NCBI GenBank assembly: GCA_009760855.2
Contig: WPIO01000021.1
Coordinates: forward strand, 1,272,501-1,336,500
Length of the DNA: 64,000 bases
From: Cristatella mucedo
Taxonomy: Eukaryota; Bryozoa; Phylactolaemata; Cristatellidae
Direction of reading: 5' to 3'
Shown: piece by piece, positions 33,405 to 45,440 of the stretch
Layout of the letters: each line of letters starts with the position of its first letter
Numbering within the stretch: the first letter of the stretch is position 1
Program-made: the position numbers and the translations under genes
The notes under the pieces: model-generated
Database searches by the model: none
What the model saw: the letters and a program-made list of their open reading frames with translations, nothing else
Told to the model about the DNA's origin: nothing

Positions 33405-33895
33405 GTCGGCTCTCTCTCTTCTCTCTTCCCTCACTTCTCTTCCACCCTGTTGGAGCCTTCTCCCTCTCCCTCTATTTGTTTCCCTCTCTCCCTTTCTCTC
33501 TATTTCCCCTCTCTCTTTCCTCTCTCTCTCCCCACCTCTCTTTCTGTTCTCTCTTCCCCTAGTCTTTCTCTCCTCTTTCTCTCTCCTCTCTCGCCCCCTC
33601 TCTCTTTCTTTTCTTTCTCTCTCTACCTCTCTTCTCTTTCTCCTCTCCCTCTCTTCTCTTCCCCTCTTATCTCTCGCTTTCTCCTCTCTCTCTCTTTTCT
33701 ATACGCCCCTCTTTCTCTTTTCTCTCTTCTCTCCCTCTCTTCTCTCTCCTTTCTCTTTCCTCTCTCTCTCCCTCTCTTTATTTGTCTTCTCCCTCCCTCT
33801 CTCTCCCTTCCTCGTTCCCTCTCCCTCTATTTCCCCCCTCTCTTTCGCTCTCTCTCTCTTTCCGGTCTTTCTCTTCCTTCTCTCACGCTCGCTCT
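33405..33895. repeat. Polypyrimidine (CTCTTT-rich) tract
   Basis: About 490 bp in which the plus strand is almost only C and T, with irregular CTCTCTTT and CCCTCTCTC blocks. A 302-residue Leu/Ser frame covers it and is not a real protein. Confidence 0.95.
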
Positions 33896-35310
33896 CTGCC
33901 GCCGCCCGAATGCGAACTTCATGTGTAAGCACGCTGTCGATCGCCAGACTAGCAGAGCGGTTCGCTCGAAGCCAGTCGGGGCTGGCTGCCATTTCCGCAT
34001 CCGGCCTGTGCGTCTGCAGCACTGCGTCCATTGCCACGCCTCTGATCTGGAGCTGTCGCTACCGTGTGGGACAGTAGGCGAAATGAGGGCAGGCTCACTT
34101 CGTCGCGATTGGAATTGACATACGCGGCAGCCTCACGTAGCGCACCAGGGGCCGATGCTAAGCTGGGTTCGGTCGGGCACAGGCCACCCCACCGCCTACG
34201 CGTGAGCTCCGATTATTAAGCCGCCTCCGGGCAGAGTGATCTGCGCCACCGCTCACCGCGAAGACGTTAGCTGAGGCGTGTCGATCACTGAAGCGACGAC
34301 AACGGCCCAGCAGCCCCGCGCAGGCTGCTGCACGTGGTAAGATTAATGCTGCTCTTTGATGGAGCGGTCGCCGCAATCTGGATGAGCGGCGCTCAGCGCA
34401 GCGGCAGCACTTCGTCACCGTGTGTCGGTTGGCCATTTTGCCCCCCCTCGTCTAGCTTCATTTTCATCGCGAGCGCAATAGCGTCCGAGCGGGCGCCGGC
34501 CTTTCCCACCTCTCGATGCTTCCTCGACCTCGATCGTACGCTGCCTCCCTTCTCCTTGGCCGTCGAGCATCGGCGTCGTAGCGCCCTCGGAGCCGCCTCC
34601 GAGCTCGTGGCGGGCGCTACGGCGGTGCGGCGGTGCGGCGGTGCGTGTCGGGGCCGCGGAGTACTCGGGGGATGGGGTCAGGGGAGCTACTGCGAGTCCC
34701 CGCTCTTTGCCGTAGCGGCGCAGTAAATAACGCCGGTAGCCAGTTCGCTCAGTAGCCCGACATCGCCGGCCGAACTGCCCTTGTCAACCGCCGCCTTACC
34801 TTTCGGTCGACAATCCATTGGCGAGCAGACAACGTAGCCTCCGGAAGGCCTCGTGCTCCGACCCCTCAAGCCGCGAGCGCCTCGGAAGCTGGGACGAGTG
34901 CGATTCGCGAAAGGGCTCTACGACTCGAGCGCGAGGTGTTGTGGGAGGAGGCGCTCGAAATTGGAGATGGCCGCATTGCATTCGGTTGCGAAAGCCGATA
35001 ATGCAAGCGAAAGATTTCAGCGAGGTTGCGGGGGCGGCGGCGGCAGCAGCAGCAGTCGATCGCCTCATTCCGCGCTCGGCTGCTGCCCGCAGGATCGAGA
35101 GTGCTGCGACTTCGGTTGCGCTCTTGGCTTGTAGCTCGCTGCTGCCCGAGGGTGTTCTATTTGCCCGCGCGCGACAGGACGCTCGCAGTCGCGGTGCAGC
35201 ACCATGCAGCATCGGCGCGTGTGTCACGTGACCAGTGCAGCCGCTGCATCGAGCCACGCCTCCGCTCGTCGACCTGCGCTCCCTACTCGCTGCTTCTCTC
35301 GTCGCTCCTT
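33896..35310. other. CpG-rich intergenic block
   Basis: GC-rich, CpG-dense sequence with overlapping Arg-rich frames on both strands, as expected from composition. Contains a GGTGCGGC triplication (about 34622-34647) and a GGC/AGC run near 35028-35055. No gene is recognised. Confidence 0.5.
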
Positions 35311-35400
35311 CGCAAATCGTTCGCTCTCTCCGCCGTTCGCTCTCTCCGCGAATCGTTCGCTCTCTCAGCCGTTCGTTCTCTCCGCAAATCGTTCGCTCGC
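35311..35400. repeat. 36 bp tandem repeat
   Basis: Two and a half copies of a 36 bp unit (CGCAAATCGTTCGCTCTC plus CGCCGTTCGCTCTCTC) at 35311, 35347 and 35383. It runs straight into a SINE A tail. Confidence 0.85.
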
Positions 35401-35458
35401 GCATGCGAAGTATGTGAATAGAGATTAAGTTGTCTTAGGGCGCTATACAAATGAATCA
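35401..35458 (+). mobile_element. SINE A tail only
   Basis: GCGAAGTATGTGAATAGAGA, TTAAGTTGTCTTAGGGCGCT and ATACAAATGAAT: a 5'-truncated copy fused to the 36 bp repeat. Confidence 0.8.
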
Positions 35459-35459
35459 C

Positions 35460-37340
35460 TTGTGAGTCCTCTTTCTTAACCAGCCTTCCAAATTAGAGCA
35501 GGAAGCAGTGGCTGGACTAAGTCGGTCATCGACGTTTCCTGAATCAGCAGTGTAGACGCTCTGACTTGGTGGAAAGCCTTTGTCGGCAAGGGGAAAAGTC
35601 GATTTTAAAACAGGCTGTAGACGCTCGTTGAGGCCCAACGCGCGTGACGCGCAGATTTAATCTGTTTTTGGTATTGGTAGCATCCTCCTAAAGAAGGTAC
35701 CGTAGTCTTTTCATAGATCTGGCTAATAAAAGGTGCTAGCGAGGTGCTCATTCGTCGTACACACTTTGAGTATACCCCCAGATGGGCTATCATTATTCTT
35801 CAATGATGAAATCATGTTTTTAGAGTTTTTGTAGAGGCGAGCTCTTATTTACACAGGTCTAAATAGGCAAGACAGATAATGTGCACGCCTTCGGTGCCCG
35901 GCTTTAGGAGCTTCAAATCAATGTTTGACGGTCGACTGCTTTAACGGTTGAGTCTAAAGAGACTTCCGCACTGCCCGCTTTCTGAGAGGAGCTTCAGCTT
36001 CTTCGAAAATTTGGGAACATGCGTTTTTTTAAGGAGCTAAGAAGCTTTCCTGGGCTACGCATCTTCGGCGAGCTGCTTCATTTTGTTCTCCAGAGGAACG
36101 CTGCCAACATTATCGCAGGAGTAACATAAGCCTGCCGGGTATTTAGTCTCCGATGAGGCGGGTATCTTCGGGCTCAACAAATGGGGGAGATTCCAGATTC
36201 TCCTTGGAGGCATCTAAGAAAGCTCTCTGCAGCCGCTCTTTCTGTGCAGGTATTCCATCTTTACCAAGATGGCGCATCGCCATTTTCTTTAAAGATTGGA
36301 GCAAAAAGCCTATTTTATTGGCGCTTCTTTGCTAGACAGAATCCGAGTCTGTCTCCAAGAAAGGCTACGCATTTTTGCACTAAAAGAAACTAAATAATTT
36401 TACAGTGTGGCCGCTAACGCTAACGCCGAGACACGTCCCGCGGTGCATCTTTGACGAAAAGCCTCTGTCACTCTGTCGCTAGACGGGGCCACCGGGATCG
36501 GAGCGAATCTAGAATCTAGGCATTTCGTGCCGCCGGCGAATCTAGAAAGTTCCATCTCCAAGTCGGTTTACACTCTCGGGTTCGACTCTCTGGGTGGGTG
36601 AGGGTTTCCGTGAGCACGCAACTTCTAGCATCAGCTCTGCAGGCTACCAAGCAGCGCGAACTGCGACTACTGAATTACGGGAAATTGCTTAACAACGTCG
36701 GACACTCAGCCAGGTCACTCCCTGGTAGCTCGGGACAGCAGCGAGGCGAAATGAGCAGGATATATCTATTGAGCATTTAGCCTTCCTCCCACCGCCACCC
36801 AGAAAAGCACATCCAACTTACGGGTTGGTCGCTGGGGCTCCAGGGATCGGGCTACCGGGCTTCAGAAAAAAATGAGGCCGTCGGCAACTTTCCCACGCCA
36901 TCATAAATGTCCCACGTCTCGCTGCTCGGGGGGGGGGGGTGGCGGAGGGGCTAATTAGTCACTAGCCTCAGCTGCCTGAAGCGTCGATGCCTTTACGATG
37001 CAGGACGCTAGCTGACACTTGACGCGCAAGCGGTGCTGGGACGCCAGCCGCGCCCGAAAGCCTTCGACTATGTCAAGAAGCTCGCTATTAACGCTCTCGT
37101 GCTAGGCTCATAGGGTGGTCAATGGCGCGTTACCCTGTAGTGGAATCTTCTAAACGCAGCCTTTGCGAAGTATTGCTGCAGAACTAAAGGACCGTTAGCT
37201 ATTCTTCAGGCACCTAGGCTTTGGTTCAGACTCGCTATGCCCAAGTAGAATATGAAATGATTGTCGCACGAATCTGCTTTTAATTTTGTCATCCACATGT
37301 ATTTAGGCGCAGCATAATAATTGACAGCGACCGCGAGTGT
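35460..37340. other. No recognised feature
   Basis: Short frames only. A run of nine or more G occurs near 36930. Confidence 0.5.
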
Positions 37341-37344
37341 AATA

Positions 37345-37505
37345 TAATACAGTTCATTTATATAGCGCCCTAAGAGAACTTAATCTCTATTCAGGCGCTT
37401 CAAGTACGCCACGGGGCTCGAGCCCATGGCCTTGGTCAATAATACATTCACCCTGACCTTAGTGTCGGGGCGACACCTTAACCACCGGGCTAAACCGGTG
37501 CAACG
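37345..37505 (-). mobile_element. SINE A
   Basis: TTCATTTATATAGCGCCCTA, GAGAACTTAATCTCTATTCA, GGCGCTTCAAG, GGGGCTCGAGCCC, then CACCTTAACCACCGGGCTAA: a nearly full copy. Confidence 0.87.
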
Positions 37506-37509
37506 ACGT

Positions 37510-39070
37510 AATGCATCGCCGTCTGCAGCTCCGCAAAGCAGCAGAAGCACTAAGCGCTACAAGGCATTATGAAGAATCCCGCGGCCAAGATCTTGCCATG
37601 CTTGCTCAGAGGATTCGACCCGGCTGCTTGGGCTATTACTTCAACTTTTGGAAACGAGCTGGCCACAGCAGCAGACGGACTGAGCGAGGCCCCCCCATCA
37701 TCTGAGCGACTGTACGCGCTCAATGAGCGACGGCGAACGAGAAGCAGCTTGCAGATGCTCTACTCCGGCTCCCCAGCGGTCCATCGACGAGCGACGGCAG
37801 CAGACACTACGCGCTCAGCCCTGCTGCCTTGCCGAGCATGACCGGATAGGCACCGAGTGCTGCCTGCTCCCGGAGGCTTTGCTCAGAAGTTCGGCACGAT
37901 TGGTCAGCCCTCAGTATTCTTTAAAGTTGACGAGATCACCATTCTTCGGTCATTTCGTCAACGGCCTTTGCTACGTACGCGAAGGCATTGTCTGGACATT
38001 GGCAAGGCTACGCACGTGCAGCAGCTGAGTAAAGGACTCGCTTGCAGCGAGAGCGCAGGGACGGCGCTAGTCGGTACGCTAGTTTCGGGCGTAGACGTGC
38101 TTGCCAACGTAACCGAGACGCGATCTCTGCAGCGGAAGTCATCGCCTATAGCAACTCACCAGCCGCGACCGCTAAACGAGATCTCACTGGCTGAGATTTG
38201 CTGGTGGACGAGTAATCGTGAGGAATCGACGCGTCACTAAAACCGCACTGACCACACTGCTGAACGCGCCGGCCGCGCCTTTATCCTCGAGACCGACGCA
38301 AGACGGCTAGACGAGCTCAGCTCCTGCTTGTGCTCAGCACTCGTGCAGTCGTGCAGTCGCCGCAGCCAGCCACACCCATCGCTAAGGTGTGAGGCTGGCT
38401 GCGAAAAGGGCTGGCAAGCTGCGTGTGATACAACGAGTGATGCCGGGGGGGGGACCTTCCTTTTCTATCCCCGGACGCACGCAAAGAGCGACATCTGTGT
38501 GTGACATCCCGTATAGGCTTCGGTGACTCGCTCCTGGCAGATCATCTTACATCTGGGGTTGAACTCGACGGTACCCGTCGGTCATGAATGCAGCAACGTC
38601 CGCATCACATTTCTCTATGACTTTCGCTGACTTCACATTAAGAGACGCGTCGACTTCAAGATCCACTCGCAGTCTCTAAATTACCTAGATTCTCTCTCTA
38701 ATATATTTAAGATTATATATATATATATACATATATGTATAATAACTTCCTGTTCCTTTTCTTAGACAGCCGGTGCCTTTCTGTGCCTCTAACCAGCTTC
38801 ACATAATTGCAGACGGCGTCTCCATTTCCTACACAGCTAAATTCTGAAACTTGCTATCCATAGACATAACAAAATCCTCTAAGTTGATGATATTTACAGG
38901 GAGCTTAAATGAAGAGGAGTAGCCTGCTGCAAGACTCGAACTCACGACCGGGATCGCGAGGTTCGTCCGTCTTGGCCCTGGACCCAATCTTCTGAGACTC
39001 CTGTACGGACTGCATACATCATACGATCGTCGACTCGTTGCTTTCCGTATAGATGCGATGCTATCTTTTT
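37510..39070. other. No recognised feature
   Basis: Frames of 64-127 residues (37511-38240, plus strand) are open in several phases; no domain is recognised. A short TA run is at 38713-38732. Confidence 0.4.
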
Positions 39071-39077
39071 GCCTGCC

Positions 39078-39111
39078 TTATATATATATATATTATATAT
39101 ATATATATATA
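39078..39111. repeat. (TA)n microsatellite
   Basis: About 34 bp of TA with one break, directly at the 3' end of the following group II LINE. Confidence 0.9.
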
Positions 39112-39600
39112 ATTTGTATTGTGCTCTTGGAGAGATTAATGGAATGTATCTCCGTCTGTAACTCGACAAAGTCATAAAGACCATGTGGGTGTTACGCAGG
39201 AGAGTTTTGCATAGCGCACTCACAGCCTAAGCGGCTTTCGGTACGCATTCGGTAGCCAACAGACTTCGTTTCACGCAACGCAGAGAAAGTGGAAAGCATA
39301 GCAGAGTCAGGAGAGCAGTTGAGGTAGTGAGTAGCATGGAAGTAACAGCTCAGGACAGCTGAGAAGAATATGCCATAGTCAGCAGCAGGAGAGTAGTTGT
39401 CGTTGCATAAGAATTGTGAAAGCGAGTTCCACAGTCTAAGACCTGCAGAGCTAAAGCTTCTGTCGCCAACGGTCTTTAAGCGGAGGAATGGGACAGCTAA
39501 TTTATTGTCCACACAGGACCTGAGGGCGCGAACAGGCTGAAACTGACGCAGCAGTTCAGCTAGGTACGAAGGAGCCAAGCCGTAGCGGGCCTTGTGGGTC
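39112..39600 (-). mobile_element. Group II LINE 3' part
   Basis: Frame 39192-39578 encodes YLAELLRQFQPVRALRSC, NKLAVPFLRLKTVGDR and LWNSLSQFLC, nearly identical to the copy at 7790. The 3' end shows GAGAGATTAATGGAATGTAT next to the TA run. Confidence 0.9.
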
Positions 39601-39602
39601 AG

Positions 39603-39645
39603 CGTAAGAACTTTAATCTCGATTCAGGTGCTTCACATATGGCAC
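39603..39645 (-). mobile_element. SINE A internal piece
   Basis: AACTTTAATCTCGATTCAGG and TGCTTCACATATGGCACG match the tail half of SINE A. Confidence 0.6.
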
Positions 39646-39649
39646 GTGG

Positions 39650-40165
39650 CTGCCTTTCGTTGGGCTGCGTGGTGGCTCTAGCCTTAAATAATGAAAATGC
39701 AAAGGTCGTAAGTAGATTTCAGCCTGCGCTGCATTTTAAAGTGGAACCTTTTCCTCTTGACTCTGTTACAAGCTTTCAATCTACGGGCAGCAACCACGAC
39801 GTATAGGCGATAATATGCCAGCACGTTAACAAGAGCTACACAAATATGCGGCAACAATTTTTTTAAGGAAGCATTACAAAAAATTTCGCGACATTTCTAA
39901 AAGGGGCTGGGGCAGCTTGAGAGAGCTAGGAAGCTGCCCAAGCTTCCAGGTAGCGTTACAATTTTTAAAGGTTCATATAATAGAAATTTCGAACAGAAAA
40001 AGTTCTAGTAGCTTCTCACGAAATTAAAAGTGGTACGCGAGTAAAAAAAAAGAGCTCCGAAGAATAGCAAAAACATGTCTGAAAAATTGTCAAGTTAAAA
40101 CGAATTAAGAAAATTCTAGCCGGCCATTCTTAATGGGCGAGGCGATATGCGCATATATAATACGT
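39650..40165. other. No recognised feature
   Basis: No coding signal or repeat recognised. Confidence 0.5.
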
Positions 40166-40168
40166 GCA

Positions 40169-40259
40169 CATATGTATATATATATATATATATATATATG
40201 CATATATATATATATGTATATATATATGCATATATATATATATATATATATGCATATGC

Positions 40260-40302
<43 letters not shown>
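40169..40302. repeat. (TA)n microsatellite with TATGCA interruptions
   Basis: 134 bp of TA interrupted by GC-containing steps; gives Tyr/Ile repeat frames on both strands. Confidence 0.97.
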
Positions 40303-40304
<2 letters not shown>

Positions 40305-40306
<2 letters not shown>

Positions 40307-41745
40307 ATGGTCACTTTGGAAGAGGACAGCAAGAGATCTGAAGACAAGCGTTAGACTTCGCCTGCTGCATGCCGCTCTCACGTTGTTAAGAAAGGCCTCT
40401 AGTCTGGCAATTCAGCGAGGATGCTGGGAGGCCAGTAGATTTTCTGACATAGCCTGACTTGATGGCTCCCCAATACAGGTGACTCTTGACCTTGAAAGCT
40501 TAGGTCACGAGCTTAAAGCAGCTGGTGACTAGTGGTGGAGAACGTATTGAATCGAATCGCTTAGGCGCAAGAGCAGACCGAAGACCCCAGCTGTGAGAAA
40601 ATGCTCAAATAAGTGCCAAAGAGTCATCTAATAAAGGATTCGTGTCGGCTTACTAGGTATCCAGTGCCCCTTGAAGCAAATCGAGTTTGCATCTTATTTT
40701 ACCCCCTGCCAACTGTGCCAAGTCGGCTCATTAGCCAAGTGGCAGGGCCATAGGTAAGGTATCGTTCAGGAGCTGGTCTGCGCACTGTAGGGGAACCTTT
40801 ACAGAGTAGACACTTGAAACTATACTGTAGATACAGCCAAATTCAAAAGTATTTGGACGATCTAGATTTACTTTATTAACAGCTTTTTCTAAGCTCCCGA
40901 CTTGACCTAGCCAGGACGTTGGTTCTATCTGCTAATTACTCGATATCGAAGCTCGAGTTACAATCAAAAGGATGCAGACATGGAGAATTAGCTAAAGAAA
41001 ATTAACCACAACGCCTGTAACTCACTTTGAAAAATTGCGAATTTTACGCAGAGAAGAGCATTGAAAAAGCCGCCTACTCTTCGGCGCCTTACTTCCGGCG
41101 CCTTCAGTACGAGCCGGAACTGTGAAGCCAACCCTGTGAGCGCTACTTACTTTGCCGAACAAGCCGTACGGCAAAGCCTGTCACGGCGAAGGTCGTCAAC
41201 TTGTCAAGCTCCGTGGGGAGTAAAATTGAGGCACTTTACAAGGCTGGACGCTCGAACGGCCAAAATGTCGCCACTCAATAATTAGCGAAGGGTACGCTTG
41301 CACAGTGCGAGAAAGCGCTTTTCAAAGCTGGAGACGTTTATCGACCGTTTTGCTATGGCACAAGCTAATCCTCCAAGTCTGTGAGCATCGTCTTGGAAGC
41401 GAGTAAGCAGTAAAAACGTCAGGTGGCGATTAGATGAGACTGGTCGGCATTCTCTTGGTGAAAAGTAAACCACTTCTGGCCGAGAAGAATAGGGGAAGCC
41501 GTTTGCAGCGGGCCCACGCCTGGATCCACTGGACAGCTGAAGATTTGGGTCGAGTTGCATGGAGTGAAGAAAGCAAGTTCACGCTCTTTTCGATTTGCAC
41601 GAGGCAGATTTACGTGCGCCAGTGATCCAATGAAGCCTACTAACCCAGATGCTTGCAACCAGCTGTCAAATTCAGAGTATTTATCATGAGGAGACTGAAA
41701 CTGCTGCGGCGAATCAGTTACGTATGAGTGGCATTATAAAAAAAA
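40305..41745. other. No recognised feature
   Basis: Short frames only. A small direct repeat of TTCGGCGCCTTAC/TCCGGCGCCTTC lies near 41079-41106. Confidence 0.5.
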
Positions 41746-41747
41746 AA

Positions 41748-41768
41748 TATATATATATATATATACGC

Positions 41769-41839
<71 letters not shown>

Positions 41840-41841
41840 TT
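41748..41841. repeat. (TA)n microsatellite
   Basis: About 94 bp of TA with a few CG or CA steps, at the 3' end of the minus-strand SINE A that follows. Confidence 0.97.
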
Positions 41842-41842
41842 G

Positions 41843-41995
41843 TATAGCACTTTACGAGAACTTAATCTCTATCCAGGCGTTTCACGTACGCTGCACAGCT
41901 CGAGCCCACGACCTCGGTCATTAAATGCGTTTTCTTTGTCCTCAGCACTACAGGCGAGCACCTTCACCCCTAGGCCAAACCAGGCTGGCAGGAAA
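41843..41995 (-). mobile_element. SINE A
   Basis: TTGTATAGCACTTTACGAGA, ACTTAATCTCTATCCAGGCG, AGCTCGAGCCCACGACCTCG and CACCCCTAGGCCAAACCAGG: a complete copy. Confidence 0.87.
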
Positions 41996-41999
41996 ATGA

Positions 42000-42785
42000 A
42001 GGTCCACTATCTCTAATCCAATTATAATTAATCACTAACAAATGTTAAACTATCATAATGTATTACTCCCGATTATATTAAATGCATGCAAATGATAGAG
42101 ACTCGTCCGAAAACCTTTAGGCTTCATTTTCACAAGCAAATGCAACGTTGCAGCTGTCTAGCCTGAAACCAGGTCGAACAGTAACATCTTGATCTAGCCA
42201 TTGGAGTAATAAGCTTGCGATCATGGACAGGCATTGAGCGCGATTGGCTTATTGGAAAGGTCTTCAGGATAAATGCCTAAAAGCCAGGCTGTGGTCCCAG
42301 AGGACACCCAGAATGCGTTCGTTCGCTGTGGTCTTCTATGGCACCTACGTCACGAGCCCAAAGTCTAGTGCAGCTTCGGAGATTTTCGTGTTTTACGTTG
42401 ATTACAGCTTTGTGTTTATTCTTACCTTTAAGAAGTTCATTTTTATCGTCGCGTAGCTTGTTAAAGCTGGCTACCGTGGAAGACCTGATGATAGCATGAC
42501 CGGAGTTAAATTGACTTGGAGGGTTTGATTGAATGAGCGGTTGTGGGCTGTTGGCACCCATTAAACCTAAGATTGGCTATTTCAACCACCTTCTCGAAAT
42601 AGCAGCAGAAGGAGTATTCACCAATTGCACGATGGCCATCAAGATTTTCCACGCTGCACGTGCAATGCAGAGCATGCAATGGCAATGGCGTAAGGAATGG
42701 GCGTAAGGAGGCCAAAGCTGCCTCTAGGTTTGGCTGAACCGGGGGCCGACTGGGCTGCCATAACCAAGATGAGAATCGCTACTTA
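42000..42785. other. No recognised feature
   Basis: Frames of 69-94 residues, none recognised. Confidence 0.5.
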
Positions 42786-42789
42786 TAAG

Positions 42790-43215
42790 TACAGAACTAA
42801 TCATAATAAGACGTCTGTATGGCGCCTTAAAAGAAATAAATCCCCTCGTAGGCACTTTAATATGCTGCTAAGTAATCACACCAATCGGTTAGTCGCGACG
42901 TGCAATTCTCAGCACGCACAAGCACTCAAGCACACAATGCACGAGGACCCAGACAGCGCTTCGAGGAGGAGCAGGAGCAGGTGGGTTTTTAGCTTCTTTT
43001 TAAATATCACCATGTTGGGGAATACATTGACGTCAGTCGGGAGTGAGTTTCGGGTTTTAGAAGCGCAAGAGCTAATGGCGCGGTCTCCAAGGGACTCGAG
43101 CTTTGTTAGAGGCACAGCTAATCGACTCGAGTCAGAAAAAGTCACAAAAAATTACCGAGCCTGACTGAAAAGTAGTAAGGAAAGGTAGGTTGCAGCAAGA
43201 GAATGAAGGGCCCTT
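42790..43215 (-). mobile_element. Diverged group I LINE 3' part
   Basis: Minus-strand frame 42909-43145 gives LESLGDRAISSCASKTRNSL, then LPTDVNVFPNMVIFKKKLKT. 3' end near 42800 (ATGGCGCCTTAAAAGAAATA). Confidence 0.82.
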
Positions 43216-43375
43216 AAAAGCTGGCCACCAGGCTTCTAGGAGGTCGGGCTACGGGGCGCAGAGCGATTATAGAGATTTGTCGGGCGCTGCGTCTGGGGTG
43301 AGCAGATTCTCAAAGTTACTTCTCCCTAAAGAAACGACTATCTGAGTCTCAGCAGGTGGGGTTGAATATGATAAA

Positions 43376-43560
43376 AAAAAATCCTAGCTGATTAAACAGC
43401 CTCTTTTTGTATAGCGACAGAAGAGCCTTTACGGCTATCACCACCGCTTGCAGTGGCGATAAAGGATCGCCCACCGCAAGAATCGAACCCACGACATCGG
43501 GACCGAGGTCGTGAAAGCAGCCGCCTTACCTAGTGTGCCATCACGGCTCGCCTGTGCTAT
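43376..43560 (-). mobile_element. SINE B, full-length copy
   Basis: AATCCTAGCTGATTAAACAG tail, GTATAGCGACAGAAGAGCC, GATAAAGGATCGCCCACCGC, GAATCGAACCCACGAC (B box reversed) and GTGCCATCACGGCTCG 5' end. It defines the SINE B termini. Confidence 0.9.
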
Positions 43561-43695
43561 GAGTCTTTTTCATGCATGCCTCCAAAGGAGCAGTCCTCTT
43601 TCTTTAAGCTGACAATGCTATCTGTGGTGTTGCTGACAGGGCAAACCTTGCGCGTACAGGTCTAGCAAGGCACTCTGAGCCGCCGCCGCCGCCGC

Positions 43696-44031
43696 GTGCC
43701 AAAGAAGCGAAACTTCCGGCCCTTCGATGCTGGGTACGTAGGGGCGGAGCCAGGGTGTTCGCACAGGGGGCAAGACTCAAAAAGGGAATACAAAAAAACG
43801 TATAGCGCGCAGTCCAAGTGTTTCTTCTGCGCCCACCAAGCGGATTTCCGTCCCTACAAGAGCGGTATGCTCGTGTCTCTACCAGACCGTCACTTCCCGA
43901 GCCTGTTCCCCGGCCAGCTGCAGGCGACGGCCCAGTTCATACTCCCCCCCCCGCACTATAGGGTGGGGGCGGCGGCGGCCGCAATGAATCAGATTTATCA
44001 GGATAAGGAATTGGAGTTTGCTTCAAGATGA
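43696..44031 (+). CDS. Unrecognised ORF, doubtful
   Basis: A 111-residue frame with varied composition: basic N-terminus MPKKRNFRPFDAGYVG, a CFFCAH cysteine pair, and a middle HFPSLFPGQLQATAQF. I do not recognise it. The end (VGAAAAAM) is low complexity. No donor/acceptor pair or partner exon could be tied to it. It may be an isolated exon, a decayed gene or chance. Confidence 0.2.
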   Translation: MPKKRNFRPFDAGYVGAEPGCSHRGQDSKREYKKTYSAQSKCFFCAHQADFRPYKSGMLVSLPDRHFPSLFPGQLQATAQFILPPPHYRVGAAAAAMNQIYQDKELEFASR

Positions 44032-44750
44032 AGCTAGCATTCACTTTTTTAAAGATGCTGGAAAATTGTTACTGTTGAAAGGCTTGCGAGGCCTACCGGT
44101 CGGCGAACCTTTTACGCAAAGCTTGAGGGTCTTTCTCCGACGGAGCCCCCAGGATTAGAAAATTTATAACGAGGTATTCATTGAAACGCTCCTTCAGAGC
44201 TGTAGTCTGAAGCCGGAACTTTACGATAACACTCCAGGTGAGAAAAAATTGAGAATTTTTAATTTTTCAATCAGATTGTATACGCTGAAAAAGACCATGA
44301 CCTACAAGTACTAACTAACCTTTTGCACGTCGCCCAAGGACTTTCGCACTTAGCAGGATCGTTGCAGGTTGCGTGGACCACGCCAGTGAGGACAAATGAG
44401 TGGTCTATTGAGCATTATGCCCTCTGCGCTAAAATCTGGCGTAGTTCTAGTATGACCACGTGATTACAGTTTGGGGGGCTACAGGGCTTAAGAAAGAAAA
44501 TAAATAGCAGCTCTACAGGCGTTTTTTGTGTGTGATAAATTCACGATATTTCACTTGAATTGGCAGCCGCTTCTTTCAGACGGAGCTGCTGGCAAGGGCT
44601 GCTAGAGCGGCCGCGCCTCCCGCTCGCACGTTTAAGCTACCTTGGTTAAGCTAGATTGGTTTCCAGAGAGGCTAGAAGTTTTTTCTATGGGTTGGGGCAC
44701 ACCATATAGAGCTGCTATGCAAGTAATTACTTTTAAGAGATATTCAAATC

Positions 44751-44778
44751 GAGGCCTGCCCGCCGAGCGGCAGGCCTC
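44751..44778. repeat. Perfect 10 bp hairpin
   Basis: GAGGCCTGCC, an 8 nt loop, then GGCAGGCCTC. Very GC-rich stem in AT-rich surroundings. No T-run follows, so not an obvious terminator. Confidence 0.8.
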
Positions 44779-45358
44779 TCCGAGCGCTCCAAATAAGGCT
44801 CGAATTTCCTTCTGTTGCGTCAAACAAGTTCATTTTTGGTTGACATGATTTTAGCACAGAGCTATAGGCTTATCAGAATTACTCAAGAGTTAAATAGTGT
44901 AAACAAGCTCAAGTGAATACTTGAGGGGCAAAGATTTCTAAGCAGATTTTAAGGAAAGCTTCTTGACCTTTGATCGACCCTGTGATGGTGGTTTTAGCGC
45001 CCCGTACTATAATCGTGACGACGCCATTGAACAACTTAAAGTACCATGCGGTGGGGCTAAGACCAAGTAGCGTTTAAGCGCAGGTGCCATGGGTATGAAT
45101 TTCTGTATTAAGAATTACATGCATATACATATTAGAACGGCGGCGCACTAAATACCCATATTTTGACTGACTGCATTACTTGTGGTTCATTATTTGTGGT
45201 TTTGTGAATCTTACCCATTAGTGACCAATTACGAGATAATCTAGAGCCGAGGTAATATAAAAGTTGAAACCGTGTAGTAGGCAGGGAGTTACATCCTCAG
45301 AATGTAAGCTGATTTGCACTCTAGGCCAAGGAGATGTTGGCGAATGTCGCTGCAAGTT

Positions 45359-45440
45359 GTTAAGCGCCTGTAACTCTCCGTTGCTGTCAAACTGACTTGA
45401 CTACATCATGGATATGAACTTGCTGTGTTAATGAGGCACT
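45359..45440. repeat. Dispersed repeat copy 1
   Basis: TTAAGCGCCTGTAACTCTCC, then GTTGCTGTCAAACTGACTTG, parallels 57121-57195 with about three differences in four along some stretches but a constant register. Confidence 0.5.

Noticed and set aside
33210-34118. 302-residue plus-strand reading frame
   Set aside because: It is a translation of the polypyrimidine tract (Leu, Ser, Pro, Phe only), with no domain and no codon signal.
34796-35421. Long Arg/Ser-rich frames on both strands
   Set aside because: Composition and the 36 bp repeat explain them; no domain is visible.
40105-40457. Tyr/Ile repeat frames on both strands
   Set aside because: Translations of a TA microsatellite.
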